Of a DNA stretch of 64,000 nt, positions 26,577-40,430 are shown one piece after another. Source of the stretch: Heterodera schachtii (Eukaryota > Nematoda > Chromadorea > Rhabditida > Heteroderidae). The stretch is from the NCBI GenBank assembly GCA_023374025.1, contig SIJG01000059.1, positions 203,286 through 267,285 on the forward strand, read 5' to 3'. Made by a program: the position numbers and the translations under genes. The notes below the pieces were generated by a model. That model was given only the letters and a program-made list of their open reading frames with translations. It had not been told where the DNA came from and did no database searches. Positions within the stretch are counted from its first letter, which is position 1; the number at the start of each line of letters is the position of its first letter.

Positions 26577-26666
26577 ATGTCCTTGGATTTAATGAATTTT
26601 CACCATTATGTCCTTGCAAATCGGATGCCCGTCCTTGGAAGCCGCCTTGGACGATACGAGCCTTGA
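26577..26666. repeat. GC-rich word-repeat island (CCTTGGA)
   Basis: TCCTTGG-type words occur at about 26579, 26612, 26631, 26645 and 26660, including GTCCTTGGA and GCCTTGGACG, within a block of higher G+C. It belongs with the other single-word islands of this window. No coding is supported. Confidence 0.45.
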
Positions 26667-29600
26667 GATTATGCATGTTAAACTTTTATTTTGTAATCAA
26701 AATTTTTAGCTATATTTAAGAATTTAATTAATTATTCTATTTAAACTTTATATTTTAGTTTTTTATATAATTAAATTAAACCATGCCCACTTATATCATT
26801 TTTGTTAATTGAACTTTTCTTTTGATGATTCACTTATCATTTCTTTATAATTATTAAAGATTTAGTTAATTTTTGAAAAAATATTATTTATTTAAGCCGA
26901 GGTCTTATTCGTAAAAAATTAAATTATTAATTATTTAATCCTTGTCCTCCGGATTCACATTTTTAGGCCATGGATTTGCCGTATAAATAAATTTCTTGCA
27001 TTTAACTCTTTTTCAAATATATATTTATTGTTACTCATTTTGAAGCTTAAATTTCATTTAATTTAGATAATTTTAATTTTTATATATATTTTTTAAATTT
27101 GTTTTATTAATTTTTTTAAATTTAATTTATTCTGATTTTTATTTATAATTTTGCTTAATTTAAAAATATTAATTTATTTTTGTTGGATTTTATGATATTA
27201 TTTTATTTATTAATATTATGGGGTCGCCCTTTTTTCTTTTCTGCTAATTAATGATACTCTGTATTTCATTTTGATTAAATTTCTGTAAAAGATAAATTAA
27301 TATTATTTGACTGAAACTTTCTATTTTTGATTTTTATAATCAAATTTATCAGCATATTAACTAATTATTTTGAATTTTAATTTCTCATGTCTCGTAACTT
27401 ATTTTGTTCTATTCGGGCCCGGTTTTGATTTATTATTATCTTTATTTATACCTATTTAATTTTGTTAATATTTTAGTTTTTTGAATTATTTATTTAATTT
27501 TGTTATTTCAACCTTTTTAACTTGCTTAAATATTGTTTAAATTAAAAAAAAGCAATAAAATTGTCAAAATAATAATGAAAAGTGAAAATATGATATTTCT
27601 AGTTTTTTATTTAAATAAATGATAATTTTAATCACTGATAAAATCATTTTTGAAAGAAGTAATCTGCAAATTTTTTTTATTTTAATTCTAATTTTAATAT
27701 TTATTTATTATTTATTTTAAATCATTTAGATTATTCTGTTTAAATTTTAAATGATAATATTTGTATATTTTTCATGTTCTCGTTCGTGATTCTAATTTAA
27801 GATTGGCTTTTTTCAAATAATTATATTTTTATTTTTTGTTGAATTATTTTTTATCTTGCCCAATCCGACGTCATATACACCCAAAATGATTTGGGTTGAA
27901 AAAAGTAAAATATTAAAATTTAAAAAAATTAGTATTTTTTATTAAAAAAAAATATGTATTAGTTTTTGGTTGATATTTGTCTTTCAATTTAAATTGATAT
28001 TGTAAGTATCTTTTAACGAATGTATGAAAAATTAATTGGGTTTTAATTGTACAAATGTTTTACAACACAGATGTTTTTCTGAAATAATGCATTAACAAAA
28101 TAATAAGCAAATAAATTTAAATTTGGCTAAAAAAAAATTTTTTGTTTACTAAATTTTTATTTTATTTTTTTTATTTTCATTTCACAAAAACGAATTTTAT
28201 TTTATATAAGTAAAAAAACATATTTTTTTGGATCTTGTAAAAGTGTTTATCAATATTTTGTAAATATTTTAGTATTTTACGAATTTAACATGAACAACTT
28301 AACAAATTCTTTAACAAAAATGCAATAAAATTTATTTTTTTGACTCGATCATATTTTTTAACAATTGCCCGAAAAATTTCCTTAAATATTTTCGCTCAAT
28401 ATTAAAAAAAGTTTATTTTTCATTTTTAGCAGATACAAAATTTAAAATATGTTATTTATGAATTTATTCATATTTTTACTATTTTTTTTTTGTTCAGATT
28501 TATAAAAGATAATTTAAACACTGACCTTTTTTTAAATATAATTATATTTAATTCACTCATCCAGAAGTGCATGAAAAAAAATCAGAAAATTATAAAATTA
28601 TTTTAATTATGAAATTTATCTTATTAAATAACAATAACAAATTTACAGACTAATAAATCTTTGGAATTTTTATTAATTGAAAATTGTTAAACACATTTAA
28701 GTGTTTATTTTATTAAATTTCATAATGTTAATATATTTTTTTAATTAATTTTTCATTAATATTCCCTTGTTTTTTATTTACCAAAGCACATTGTTAAATT
28801 ATAAAAAATTTATTTTAAATCATTACTAAGATTTAAATAAAAACAATAATATAATAATAATAAGATAATCAAAAAAGCAATGCTTTAATTTTAAAATATT
28901 TTTTTTTATATATATATTTGTTAGAATTATCTGTCTGTTTTTTTGCAGAATTAAATTTTGAATTTTTATTCAGAAAATTCTTTTAATTTTATTTTGATAT
29001 TTTGGTTTTTTTTATTATTTATTAATGAATATTTCTAAGTAAAATATCGCAAAGACTTGTCATAGAAAATTTTTAACTTTAATTAGTACATGTCCGTCAT
29101 CAATTATCAACGCCTTCATTTATTTATTTTTCGTTTTTTATTTTCAATTTTATTGTTTATAAATAACAATTAAAGATTTTATTTTTTTGGTCGAATGTTA
29201 TTACTAATTCAAAATATATTCAATTGATAATTTAACTTTTTTTTATTAAATTTATTATTTAATTTATTTTTTTGTTCTAATTGAAACTAATTAAAGAAAC
29301 TTTAAAAAAATTATAAAATTGCTATTTTTTTAAATAATTATATAAGTTAGTTAAATTTTTATTATATTAAATCGAATATATTAAAATAAATGTAAAATTA
29401 ATTTTTTACATTTAAATTTAATCTATCATAAACTTTTAAAAAAGCCTGAATAAAATAAAATTTTGAATTTAAATTGGGAAATCTTTTTATAATATTTGTT
29501 GATTTGTTTTAAAATTAGTTCAGGTAATATTTGAATATTTAATTTTTAATTAAAATTTACAAAAAAAGAAAATCAGTTTTAAATAAAGAAAGATTTTCAA

Positions 29601-30134
29601 AAAAATTTTATTTCTAAAATTTTGCAATATTAACCATGTAACCTAAGTTTTGGTGAAAACTTATTTTTTAATAATTATTTTCACTGTATTTTGGGGTATA
29701 AATATTATAAGAAAATTAAAAAATATATATTATTATTAAATTAATTGAAGAAATTAATATAAAAAAAGTGTCTGGATTTGAAATTTTAAAACTTTATTAT
29801 TTTATCTTCAAATTTGCATTTATTTTATTCTCATTAACTTTTCTTGTTTTATTTCATGGCTCAACTTCCGTTTCTATCTTAGAATGGGTGAATTCGATCA
29901 GTAGCAAGATCATTTGATAATGATTTCTTTCATTATACTGGCTTTTATTTAAGCATTCTTTTATTGTCCAATTCATCATATTATAGAGTTTTCCATTTAT
30001 AAATTGTATTATTTATCTAAGAATTTGTTAAAATTTAAGTGTAAGTTTTTTTGAAGATTTTCATATATAGTCATATAATTTAAATTCATAAAAATTAAAA
30101 AAACAAAATTTATATTGTTTGTTATTTAAATTAA
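26667..30134. other. AT-rich intergenic DNA
   Basis: No gene, RNA or transposon recognised across about 3.5 kb. A small perfect hairpin CCCAAA-ATGA-TTTGGG lies at about 27881-27896. Confidence 0.5.
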
Positions 30135-30216
30135 GGTTCAACCCCGACCCCGAGCCCCCGACCCGACCCGAGACGTTTTTTGGATCTATTCCCCGACCCG
30201 ATACCGACCCCCGACA
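30135..30216. repeat. GC-rich word-repeat island (CCCGAC)
   Basis: Iterates CCCGAC/CCCCGA on one strand only (30141-30172 and 30190-30216), separated by GACGTTTTTTGG. Flanks are AT-rich. A different word is iterated 65 bp further on. Confidence 0.65.
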
Positions 30217-30278
30217 ATCTAATTTTTGAGATTTTACAAAAATTCTTAATAAAATTCATTAAAAATTACGAAAAACTT

Positions 30279-30420
30279 TCCGGCGGCGCCTGGACCTGAA
30301 TTTCCTGGACAAAAATCCAGGACAATCCAGGTCCAGAAAAACCCAGGTTGCCGAAAAATTGCCTGGACCTGGACCAGGAAAAATCCAGGCCTGGATCCAG
30401 TTCCAGGCTGATCTCTAATT
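30279..30420. repeat. GC-rich word-repeat island (TCCAGG/CCTGGA)
   Basis: At least ten copies of CCTGGA or TCCAGG in both orientations, with CAGGCCTGGATCCAG forming a local palindrome. The block ends in GCTGATCTCTAATT; CTCTAATT at 30413-30420 is the same border as at 1646-1653. Confidence 0.7.
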
Positions 30421-32136
30421 TATTCGATCAAAATGAAGGAAAATGCAAAATTGTAACTTTCAGTACATTCTGGATCAAAAGATCAAAATAATTTTACGTC
30501 AGACTTTAAAATGCAGTTATAAAATAGTGACATTATGCCATAAAATTTCAAAATTATAAATATATTTAAGAAATCTGAACAATTTTCGTCGCTACCCCAA
30601 AATCAGAATTAAAATTGATGGAAAAAATATTTTAGAAAAAGACAAACATGAGATATAATGCTCGACAACATTTTTAAAAAATAAATAAATAACTAAAAGC
30701 GATTTTAATTAGATATTATAGCAAATTAGAATAAATGTTGATAAATTAATTTTTTAATAAATTTATTATTTTTCAATTTAATTCCAATTAAATAAATTGG
30801 TGTTTTTTATATTTTTTAAATTGATTATTTGTTTCAATTACCAATTATTTTTTCAGTTAATCAATTGTTATTCATTCGTACTTATTAATAATGATTAAAT
30901 TGTATATTTATATTAATCATATTTTCCAAAAACTAAATTTTGTATTCTATTTATTAAAGTTTAAGACTTTAATCACAAAATCATTAATATTAACAGAGAC
31001 TTTTATAATTAGTTACGGGCATAGAATCTAATTCGAATATTTTAATAGCTTATTTGTAATATTAAAAATTTTCTGAGAATTGTTTTCAAATCTCACTTCA
31101 GATTAGACAAAATACAATTTTAGCAAACTTATCACTTTTGTTAACGCTTCTTATTTGGCCTCTTAATTTTCAGATATTCATTTGAATATTATTTTGTTAT
31201 TTTATATATTTTATATTTGAATATTTTTTAATTTTCAATAAACTAATATATTATTTTGAACAACACTCGGCAAATTGATAGATTTTTATCGCAACTCTAT
31301 TTACCCATTAATATTTGCTTACTATTAATATTAAATTATATTTTATTTTATTGAATTTGTTTGTAAATAGAACTAAATTTTTTTTATTATTATTTATATT
31401 TGATTATATAGATAAAATTAAAATATTTTCTTAATAACTCTAAAAATTTAAAGTGATTTTTTAATATATAAGATCCTATTTTCAAGTTTATAATTCTGAT
31501 CAGTTTCATTTAAATTATAAATTAATTTAAAATTCTCATGTCCGTCCATATGTTGTTTTTTCACATTCATTTGGATAGCAAATAAATGAATATTATTTTG
31601 CTTTCATAATTTATTTTAAATAATATTTATGAATAATATTTGCTTTAAGATTAGATTAATTAAAATATTTAAACATATTTCACGATTAATGAAAATTATT
31701 ATATTAAATTATTTGAAAATTTTTTATTCTTTTTTTGTGAAATTTAAATTAAGTAACCGAATAATTTTCCATTATAATTTCAATTTACTTTATTGAGTCG
31801 TGCGCCAATTTTGTGATATTTATAGATATTTTCGTAAATTTAAAATACTAAATTTATTGAAATATAATGCTATTGTTCTTGAAGTTTTTCATTTATAGCT
31901 ATTTTATTTTTTCAACAATAATCTAACCTAACGGTCCAAGCAGAACTGGTTTCGTGCATAATTTTTCTCAAACCTAATAAAATTTTTTGAGAATTTGGGC
32001 TTTCGAATGATGTTTAACTTTTCAAAATTTTTGAAAATTTCAATTTATAAAGAAATGAAAATAAGATAAAATTAAATGGATTATCTGATTATTATTTGTT
32101 GAATGCTTTTCGTTTTACAACAAAATACATTTATTT
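30421..32136. other. AT-rich DNA inside the inverted duplication
   Basis: No gene. About 31930-32040 (CAAACCTAATAAAATTTTTT, then GGGCTTTCGAATGATG) resembles the interior of the Mutator-like element near 40690-40760 (AAACCTAATGAAAT..., GGGCTATCGAATGATA). It is probably a relic of that family. Confidence 0.4.
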
Positions 32137-34634
32137 TAAACTTCCTTACATTTATAAAAAATATTTTAGAATATGTATATGAAATTTTTACCATTTCGAT
32201 TTAAGAATTTAAATAATAAATTGTAATTAGTATCAAAAATATTATGCCATAAATAATTTCAAATATTAAAATTTCTAGATAAATCAAGATTAATAATATG
32301 CCATTAATTTGTATGATTTGTTGGTTTTTATTTTTATTTTACAAAGTAAAATTAAATATGAAAATTCTTTTATCTTTTTACAATTTTCAAAGAAAAAAAA
32401 ACATTATATTATAATTAACTTTTTTTTAATTATTCCATCCGTTGTTTATTGCGTAATCTTTAATAATCGTTAATTTTCTGATTAATATTTATTTAATTGT
32501 AGTTTTGAAACAATTAATTATTCTTCTTCAATTTTTAATTTTTTATAAATTTATAATATTTTTTATTTCAACTTTCTCGTAATTTTTTTATATATATATA
32601 AATGAATTTCTTATTTAATTTCTTTTTTCGATAAAAAATTAATGAAATGAAAAAAAACTTGATCGGTATTTTCTTTGAAATTATTTTTAAAAAATAATTG
32701 ATTCGATTATTTAAAAAAATTATTTTTACCTCAAGACATTAAGATTATGTATGTGATGATTGTAGGTGCAAAATGAAAAGTAATTTGTTTTTGCATTAAA
32801 ATTTATAATTAAAAATGTTAAAAAATAATGCCAATTTATAAAAAATATTTTCAATTTATTATATTCTACCGTTTTATTACACTTATTAATTAATTTCTAA
32901 TTTTAGTTGTCATAAAGTAAAAAAAATCATTGCTATTTTGTTAGCTGAGATTTGTGAATTTTAATAATGCCCTAATTTTTGATATATATTTAATTCAAAA
33001 TATTCATTCATTGATGATTTTTATCTTAATAAGTTATAAGGTTTTTCTCACCTGTCTTCTTTTTTTATTTTGTACAAAAAGAATTTATTTCAATTAAAAT
33101 ATTACTTCTTATGTTCATCAATTTTTTATTTTATTAAATTTCAAATATTTTTTAAATGTGTAAATTAATTTAATTATCATTTTATAACCATTAAATTTTA
33201 AAATTAATTATAAATAATTTTGACTAAAATTTTCAATCATTTTACATTTAAGAATTCTCATTTAATAATTTATTTTTTATAATTTTTTTATATAAATGAA
33301 TTAATATATATCTTTCGAATTAATTAACAAATTTCGTTTTTTTGACTTTTTATTTAATGTATGATTTAAGCAACTTAGAGCAATTTAATACTCTTAATGC
33401 AAATAGAAACATTAATCTGAAAAATTAACGATTATAAAGAGTGAGTACAAATTCGCTCTTAGTGTAAAAGATGATTTATAAATATTAATTTAGTAAAATT
33501 ATTATTTTTTCGTTTTTAATCGACATAAATTAATGAAACTTTTAAAAAATTATATTTAATTTAAATTTTGATTTAGACATAAAATAATTTATTATTTCGT
33601 TAAATTGTTTATTATATTTAATTTTAAAATTTAAGCGTGATAATTACAGAATACAGAATGTTTACAATCTTATATTCTGAACCAGTAATTGTGTAGTTAT
33701 GGGGAGACGCCAATGCTTGTTTTTTGTATAAATTTTTAGCTATTTTATAACATTTAATTATTCAAAAAAATATTATGTTTTTTTAGTTAATTATTTTTGA
33801 ATTCTCTATTTTGATTATAAACAATTTCATTCATAAAACATTCTTTGTTTGGGGTAAAAACTTAAACTTAAAGACTTAGATTTTTATTTTGAAATAAGGA
33901 AAAAATTTAGATTTGTCGGTTTTGGACCCTACCAAATAGGACAAATTTGACAAAACAGTACAGATTGCTAAATAAACAATGCTAGTTAAGATTAAAAAAA
34001 TAAAAAAGCTTATTCATGGTTGTTAATATATTAATATATGTAAGCAAAACAATTAAAAATTTTCTTTAATTTAAATTTAATTTTAAAATTTATTATGTTT
34101 AAAAAATATTCACAAAATAATTAAAATTCAAATTATTATTGATTTGATTTAATTGAAATTGACATAGAATTTTTAAAACTTTTCAAACCTTCTTAATGCA
34201 TAAAAATAAAAATATGCTAAAAATAATAAAGAATATAATAAAAGAAAATGAATTAATTTGCATAAATAAATTATCATATTAAAGAATTAGATTAAATAAA
34301 TAATAAAATAATTTCATTTTAAGTCATAAATCCAAATTTTTTGACGAATTTTTTTTTATTAATGATTTTAAAAAATTTATAATTTCATTTTTTTAAACTT
34401 TTTAATTTATAAACGCAAAACATTATCTAAATTTTTTTTATGATTTCAAAAATATAAACTTATTTTTATGTGGAAAATATTTCTCAAAAATTTTTTTAAT
34501 TTATGATAAATTATGTTATGAATTTTATATTAAATCAATTATTTAGAGATTTATTAATGATAATAATATAATTTATTTTGCAAATTATTTTAAAAAATTT
34601 CAATAGATTTTAGATTTTCTTAAGATAGAAAATA
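32137..34634 (-). repeat. Right arm of 2.5-kb inverted duplication
   Basis: Reverse complement of 16253-18747, including one partial satellite monomer (about 33770-34634 plus the interrupted unit), the 64-bp insertion (about 33688-33751) and the monomer hairpin. It ends at TTAAGATAGAAAATAA, where the left copy continues into the satellite array. The arms are separated by 13,389 bp. I found no target duplication or transposase, so a segmental inverted duplication fits better than a giant transposon. Confidence 0.9.
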
Positions 34635-37600
34635 ATTAAAATAGTTTAGATGGATTTTAATATTTCTTTATTTTTAATAGCAGCGCCAATACGAATACAA
34701 TTGAAAGGACTTATTATATTAAGTTTGACAAATTATTTATTATTTTAAATTGAATATTTAAATTAAGAGTCGAAATAACTTTCCCGAGATTATTTTCATT
34801 ATAGTACTCCAACTCACTATTCGAGGTGCATATGTCAATATCGTTTTTTTGTTTTTATATTTTTCAAATGAATTCCAATTCAATTCACTCAAATTTTTTA
34901 TATTTTGTTAGTAAATTTATTTTTTTAATTTTATATGGGTTTTTTGGTGTGCCCATTGCCAATCTAAGTTTCGTAAAAAAATGAGATCACACGTTTAATT
35001 TGTGATTTTTATTTTATGAAATATTGAGATGGTTAATATTACTATTGAATTAACATTTCCCGTAAACGCTCAATTAAATTCAAAAAATTAGCTTTCTCTT
35101 TTTTAAAATCTTCTTTTTGATGCGTATATTTAAATTTAATTTTAATTAGCAATTATCTTTCTTACTAAGTAATTATGCTCAATTTACCGGTACTCCCGGT
35201 TTTCGGTTTTTCAGTTATTTCGCTTAATGAGAAAATGTCGGTTTTATTTTTTTGCAGAATAATTTAATAGAGAAAATACCTAGAATTTTATCTATTTTTG
35301 GTTGGATACTTTTAAAATTTTAAGTTAAAAAACGAAAATTCTAATTCTAATGAATTAATTAATTGTTAAATATAAATATTTTTAATTATTTAAAAAATAA
35401 AAAATAGACGTGCCATATCGAAATATATAAATAATTTAATTTAAAAAATTATTTTTTAATAAAACAATATTCATTTTTAATATTATCAAAAAATAGGCAA
35501 TTGTTTTTAAATATAAGTAAACAAGAGGCCTTTAATAGTGTATAATATAAGTATAAAAGTTAAAAATATGTTTTTTTTTCAGGTAAAAGTACCAAATATA
35601 CTTTTACAATATTATAATTGCTCCTAAATGCATAAATTTTATTATTTATTATAATTTAAAGTATTAGTTAAAACTCATTTAATTATATCCAATAAATTAA
35701 TTACAGAATTAATAATAAAAATAAAATAAGTAAATCTATATTTTAAACAAAAAAAAATAAATAATTTGATTGAAATTTAATGACTTCTAGTGAAAAATGT
35801 AAATATGCTCTTAAATGCCCAAATTATTGGTAAATTAATTTTAAATAATATGTTCTTTTCAGAGTATAATGTTCTAAGAAGTAATATGATAAATTGATTT
35901 ATTTAAATTAAGCATCAAAATCAATTTCCAAGATAATTTTACTCTTGTTCGGTAATTCATTTGTTGTGTATTTGTACGCTGGCTTTTTGGCTTTTTATGC
36001 TTTTTTAAAAAATGAATTTTTTGCTCAATTCAATCAAAACAAATTTTAATTTTAATTATTTATCATTTTATAAATATATAAAGAAGTTTTAAATTAAAAA
36101 TCTCTTGATTTATTTGATACAAATGCTTCTTAATAAGTATTATATATATTATTTTATAAATAAATTTTTATATACCGTTTTATATCGATTTCTTAAATTC
36201 CTGTAAATATTGAAAATCGCTGATTTCAAAGAAAAGTCTATTTTTTTCTAATATCTCTTGGTGTGTTATTTATTTTGCAATTTTTTCAATTACATAATGG
36301 GTTTTAATGATATAACTCTCTTTTTGAAATTTTGAAATTTAATTGTTTTATTTGTTTTTTTTTAATTAATTTTAATAAATCCTTTATAGTTTTTTATCTA
36401 TTTTTTTTTTGTTTATTTCTTAATTCGTCCGAATATATAAATAATATTAATTAATCCATCATTGTTTTGTATTATTAGAATCTATCTTTTTATTGCATTT
36501 TAAAGATGTCATTAAATTATGACAATTTGGGTTATTTCTTATGCCCCGAAATAAATTATTTAAGTTATTAATATTATTTAATCTATCATTTCTTTTGAGT
36601 TTATAGTTAATTAATTAATTTATTTATTTTTTAATTCTTTTTGTTAATTTTTATGCGTGTAAAGCAATGGGACAATAGAACAATTGCCTTGATGAAATTT
36701 CGGAATATTTTTTAGCTTTTGGAAGATAAGAGAAATAGATTAACGCCTATAAGTATTGAAATGATTTTGATCTGCAATTTTGCTAGCGAAATGGATAAAG
36801 AAAGATATTTTTGAAAATTTCACGTGTTTATTATGCAGTTTTGTTTTAATTTTGGCAATTATTTTTGATTATATTTTAACATATGGTGTTTTTGAAAGCA
36901 TATGTTGGCGGATTTATAAAACGCGCATGGAAATAAATAAAAAGTAAAGGAACAATAACTTTTTAGCAAAATGTTTATTATTTTACTGAAAATAATTGAC
37001 TCTATAATATTAATTAATTTTTCAATTTTAAAAAATTATTTATTTTCTATTATAATTTTATTATTTTTTTAATCATTTAAATTTTTATTATTTAATTGAC
37101 AAATTCTGTGCAACTTTCTTTTTATATTTACTTTTTAGGCTCTTTATCATCTATTTCTATTTATTTGTTACATAATTATATTTTTTATACATTACAATTA
37201 AATGAAATTTTTTTTTAAATAAATGTTTATATTGGAATTGTTGTTTTGTTATTAATTTGTTAATTAATGTATTATCTAAATGTGATTAGTATCTTATTAG
37301 CGTTTTTACGTATAAAATTTCGGCAGTTCTTGTCATTTGGTCGGCCCCAAAATTGCGTAAAAATTTTCAAAATTTGACGCAAAGACCCACAAATTAATTA
37401 TATTTGACAATTTGTTAAACACCTTATTTTAATTTGTAAAAACTTTACCTTACCGCTGACGCATATAAACACAAATGGGCTTCAAAATTGTATTATGTTT
37501 AAACTTTAAACCTCACAAACAACAAATAAATTGACTTATTTTTTGTATGATATTTGGTTAAAAATAATTACAATCAAGCATTTTCTAAATGGCATTTAAT

Positions 37601-37849
37601 TTTAATTAAGATTATAATTTTTATTTGTTTTTATTCACCCTTGTAGGTTTCTGATTTTAAATAGAGTAGGTATTTATATATTTATATTTAACTGATTTGA
37701 GTTTAAAAATATTTTTTTTGAACGGATTATTTTATTGATTATTTTTCTTTTTTGATTATTCTTATATAATATTTTAAGAAATATTTTAAAAATATTGTCA
37801 AAACAAAAACAAAATAAAAAAATAATGACATAAAATAATGGGAATTTTA
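34635..37849. other. AT-rich DNA with dispersed repeat copies
   Basis: No gene. 34745-34890 and 35905-36045 are two further copies of the repeat at 5767 and 6061; a weaker fifth is at about 42885-42960. 36755-36920 is a diverged counterpart of 7316-7440. A small CCGGT-rich spot at 35185-35216 (CCGGTACTCCCGG) resembles the word islands. Confidence 0.45.
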
Positions 37850-37948
37850 AATTAGAGCTGAGTGAGACCGGGACCGGGACAGGAATTCCCGGTTTTTCAG
37901 GTCCCGGTCCCGGTTTTTGTCAAAAGTTCCGGTCTCGCTTATCTCTAT
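37850..37948. repeat. GC-rich word-repeat island (CCGGGA) with paired borders
   Basis: The block runs from AATTAGAGCTGAGTGAGACC on the left to GGTCTCGCTTATCTCTA on the right. The borders are roughly inverted: TAGAG...GAGACCGG against CCGGTCTCG...CTCTA. The interior iterates CCGGGA/TCCCGG in both orientations. The AATTAGAG border is the complement of the CTCTAATT at the edges of the islands at 1500 and 30279. It is the clearest whole example of this class here. Confidence 0.65.
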
Positions 37949-40010
37949 ATTAAATGATTAGCATTAAATAATTTATCTGAATTAAAATGCAATTTATTTA
38001 CAATCGCATTAGAAAATCATTTTTAAGATTAAAAATATATATGATAGTTTTTCTTTACTAAAAATAAGCAATAATAAAATAAATGTAAAGAATTTATAGA
38101 AATTGAAAAAAGAGGCCACTAGGCCTAAAAAATTGATTAATTTTTGAAAGTTATTAAAATTAAATGATATGAAAATACTAAACAGAAAAAAGCATATTAT
38201 GAAAATTATCTGAATAAGCATAATGAAAATATTTATCATTAATATTTTTACAATATTATAATAATAATAATAATAATAGCAATATAAAGCAGCAAAATAA
38301 TTAATAAAAGATAATAATTATTATTATAAAATGGAATATTAAATATCTATAAAGATGGTTAAAAAATATTAAATAATTTATTTATATTAAAGTTATATTA
38401 TTATTCTAAATTAAAAGATTTAAAACATTGAAACTTTTAATTTTTTGATGTTATTCTACTAATTAGAAATTATAATTTGAAGAAATATCAGTTTAATGAT
38501 TTTTTGACAATATAGTACAAAACATTTGATAAATTGGATGAAATATTAAGTATGTAAAAGAAAAAATATTTTTATAAATGAAATTTACATTTTCGAACAT
38601 TATAAATGGAATATTATGTTATTTATAATATAAATGTTTGTAAATTAATAAAAAGCAGAATTAAAGTAATAAAAAATTTTTAAAAGTTTCATTAATTAAT
38701 TTCATTTTTTTTGAAAAAAATCTATTGGTAAATTCAAAAGTCAATACAAATAAAAGCATAAATTAGAAAGAGACAATATTTAAACATATAAATTTAATTA
38801 AAATGCAAAATCAAATTTTAACGAAAAATACATTAAGTTAAAAAATTAAATTATAAGTTAGAAAATTAAATACTTAAAACCCAAATGTTTTTGACACACA
38901 CTCAATATCATTGTGAGAATTAGCTGAAGAATATAGTAATTAATGAAAGAAAAATTTAATATTTATTGTTTTTTAGTTTTTTAGAGAATTTTTTTTTATA
39001 AATAATACATTACTAAAAAAGTATTAATATGAATAATATATTAAATTTAGGTAATATTTGTTAAAATTTTGGTGTTCAAGGCCATAGGTTCATATCTATA
39101 AAATTAAATAAATAAATTCATTAATTACTTATCTAAAATGACTAATTGACGACCGAATCTGGGTTGGTCTTCTTAGCAACATATTAATTTATGTTAAAAT
39201 AAGTCTGCCTTTATGATAGACCAAATTAATAATTCAATTTAACTAACAAAAATTAAAAATATTCATAAATTTATATCTTTTTGAAAAACGGAATGAAAAA
39301 GAATAATTAACTAAATATAAATATATAACTTTATTGATTTTAATCAAATTTTTAATATTGAAAATAGAAAGTATCAGCTTGGAGATAATCATGTTGGAAA
39401 TCACCAAGAAAAATAAAGTAATAATAGCTAAGTAAATAATATCAATTATTTAAAAAAATAAAAAAATTATTATATAATATAATTTTATAATTGGTTATGG
39501 CTAAAAATTTTTTGCAAAATTATTAATAATTTGCTCATTTAGTTTTATTCCTTTAATAATTTCATAATTTAAATTCGATAAGCATAAAAATATTTTAAAT
39601 AATTTAAAACCTTGTTAAAATTCAAAAGGTAATTAAATAAATATATTATCTATTAAGAGGTTTTAAACAAAATTTCAGTATCAATTAAATTTTAATTTTA
39701 TTAATTTATCATTATTAAACCAAAATTAATCATCTCTTATAATATAACCGCGACGAATAGATACAAATTCAAGACCAATAAACGAGAGAATAATAATTTT
39801 TCGTAATATGTATCCATCCAAATTAAAATGAATATCTATTAAAGAATGATGTATAAATATAATAATTTATAAGAAAATAATTTATGTAAAAAAATATTTT
39901 ATTTTACAAAATAAAACATTAATACGAATTTGAATAAAAATTATTTGTTGAAATATGTTTTGTCATTAAATTACCACATATTTTTTGGACGAATTCCTAA
40001 TAAATTATTC
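37949..40010. other. AT-rich intergenic DNA
   Basis: No gene. 39388-39420 is the inverted partner of the repeat at 2278. A 76-codon Phe/Ile-rich frame on the minus strand near 38009-38239 looks like chance. Confidence 0.5.
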
Positions 40011-40406
40011 AAGAGAGAGAGCGGAAGAGAGAGAGATAAAGAGAGAGAGAGAGAAAGAAATGATAGAGAGAAAGAAAAGAGACAAAGAGAGAGAGAGTGA
40101 GAAAGAGAGGGGACTGAGAGAGAGACAAAGAGAAGGAGAGAGAGACGAGATGGAGAGGAAAAAACAAAGATAGAAGTAAGAAAGAGAGAGAGAGAGAGAG
40201 AAAGCAAGAAAGAGAGAGAGAGAGAAAGAACTAGAGAGATGGAAAGGGAGAAAGCGAGAGAGAAAGATAGAGAGTGAGAGAAAGAAAGTGAATGAGAGAG
40301 ACAGGTGAGAAGGAGAGATAGATATTATGGACAAGAAGGAAAAAGACAGAAAGAGAGTGAGAGAGAGCGGAATAGAGAAAGAGAAAGCGGGTGAGAAAGA
40401 GAGATT
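40011..40406. repeat. Polypurine GAGA tract
   Basis: About 400 bases almost entirely purine on the plus strand: GAGAGA runs broken by AAAG, GGAG and occasional T or C. Such mirror-symmetric purine tracts can form triplex (H-DNA) and mutate by slippage. Reading frames of up to about 110 codons arise in it on both strands (Ser/Leu or Arg/Glu repeats) and are not genes. A Mutator-like element begins 25 bp to its right. Confidence 0.9.
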
Positions 40407-40430
40407 TTGGTGAAAGTTTCTGTGTCTACT

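Noticed and set aside
16253..34634. Giant DNA transposon (Maverick/Polinton type) with 2.5-kb terminal inverted repeats
   Set aside because: There is no polymerase, integrase or capsid frame in the 13.4-kb spacer, no target duplication was seen, and the left arm runs on into the satellite without an element end.
40005..40334. Frames of up to 109 codons across the GAGA tract
   Set aside because: Ser/Leu and Arg/Glu repeats on opposite strands are translations of a purine repeat.
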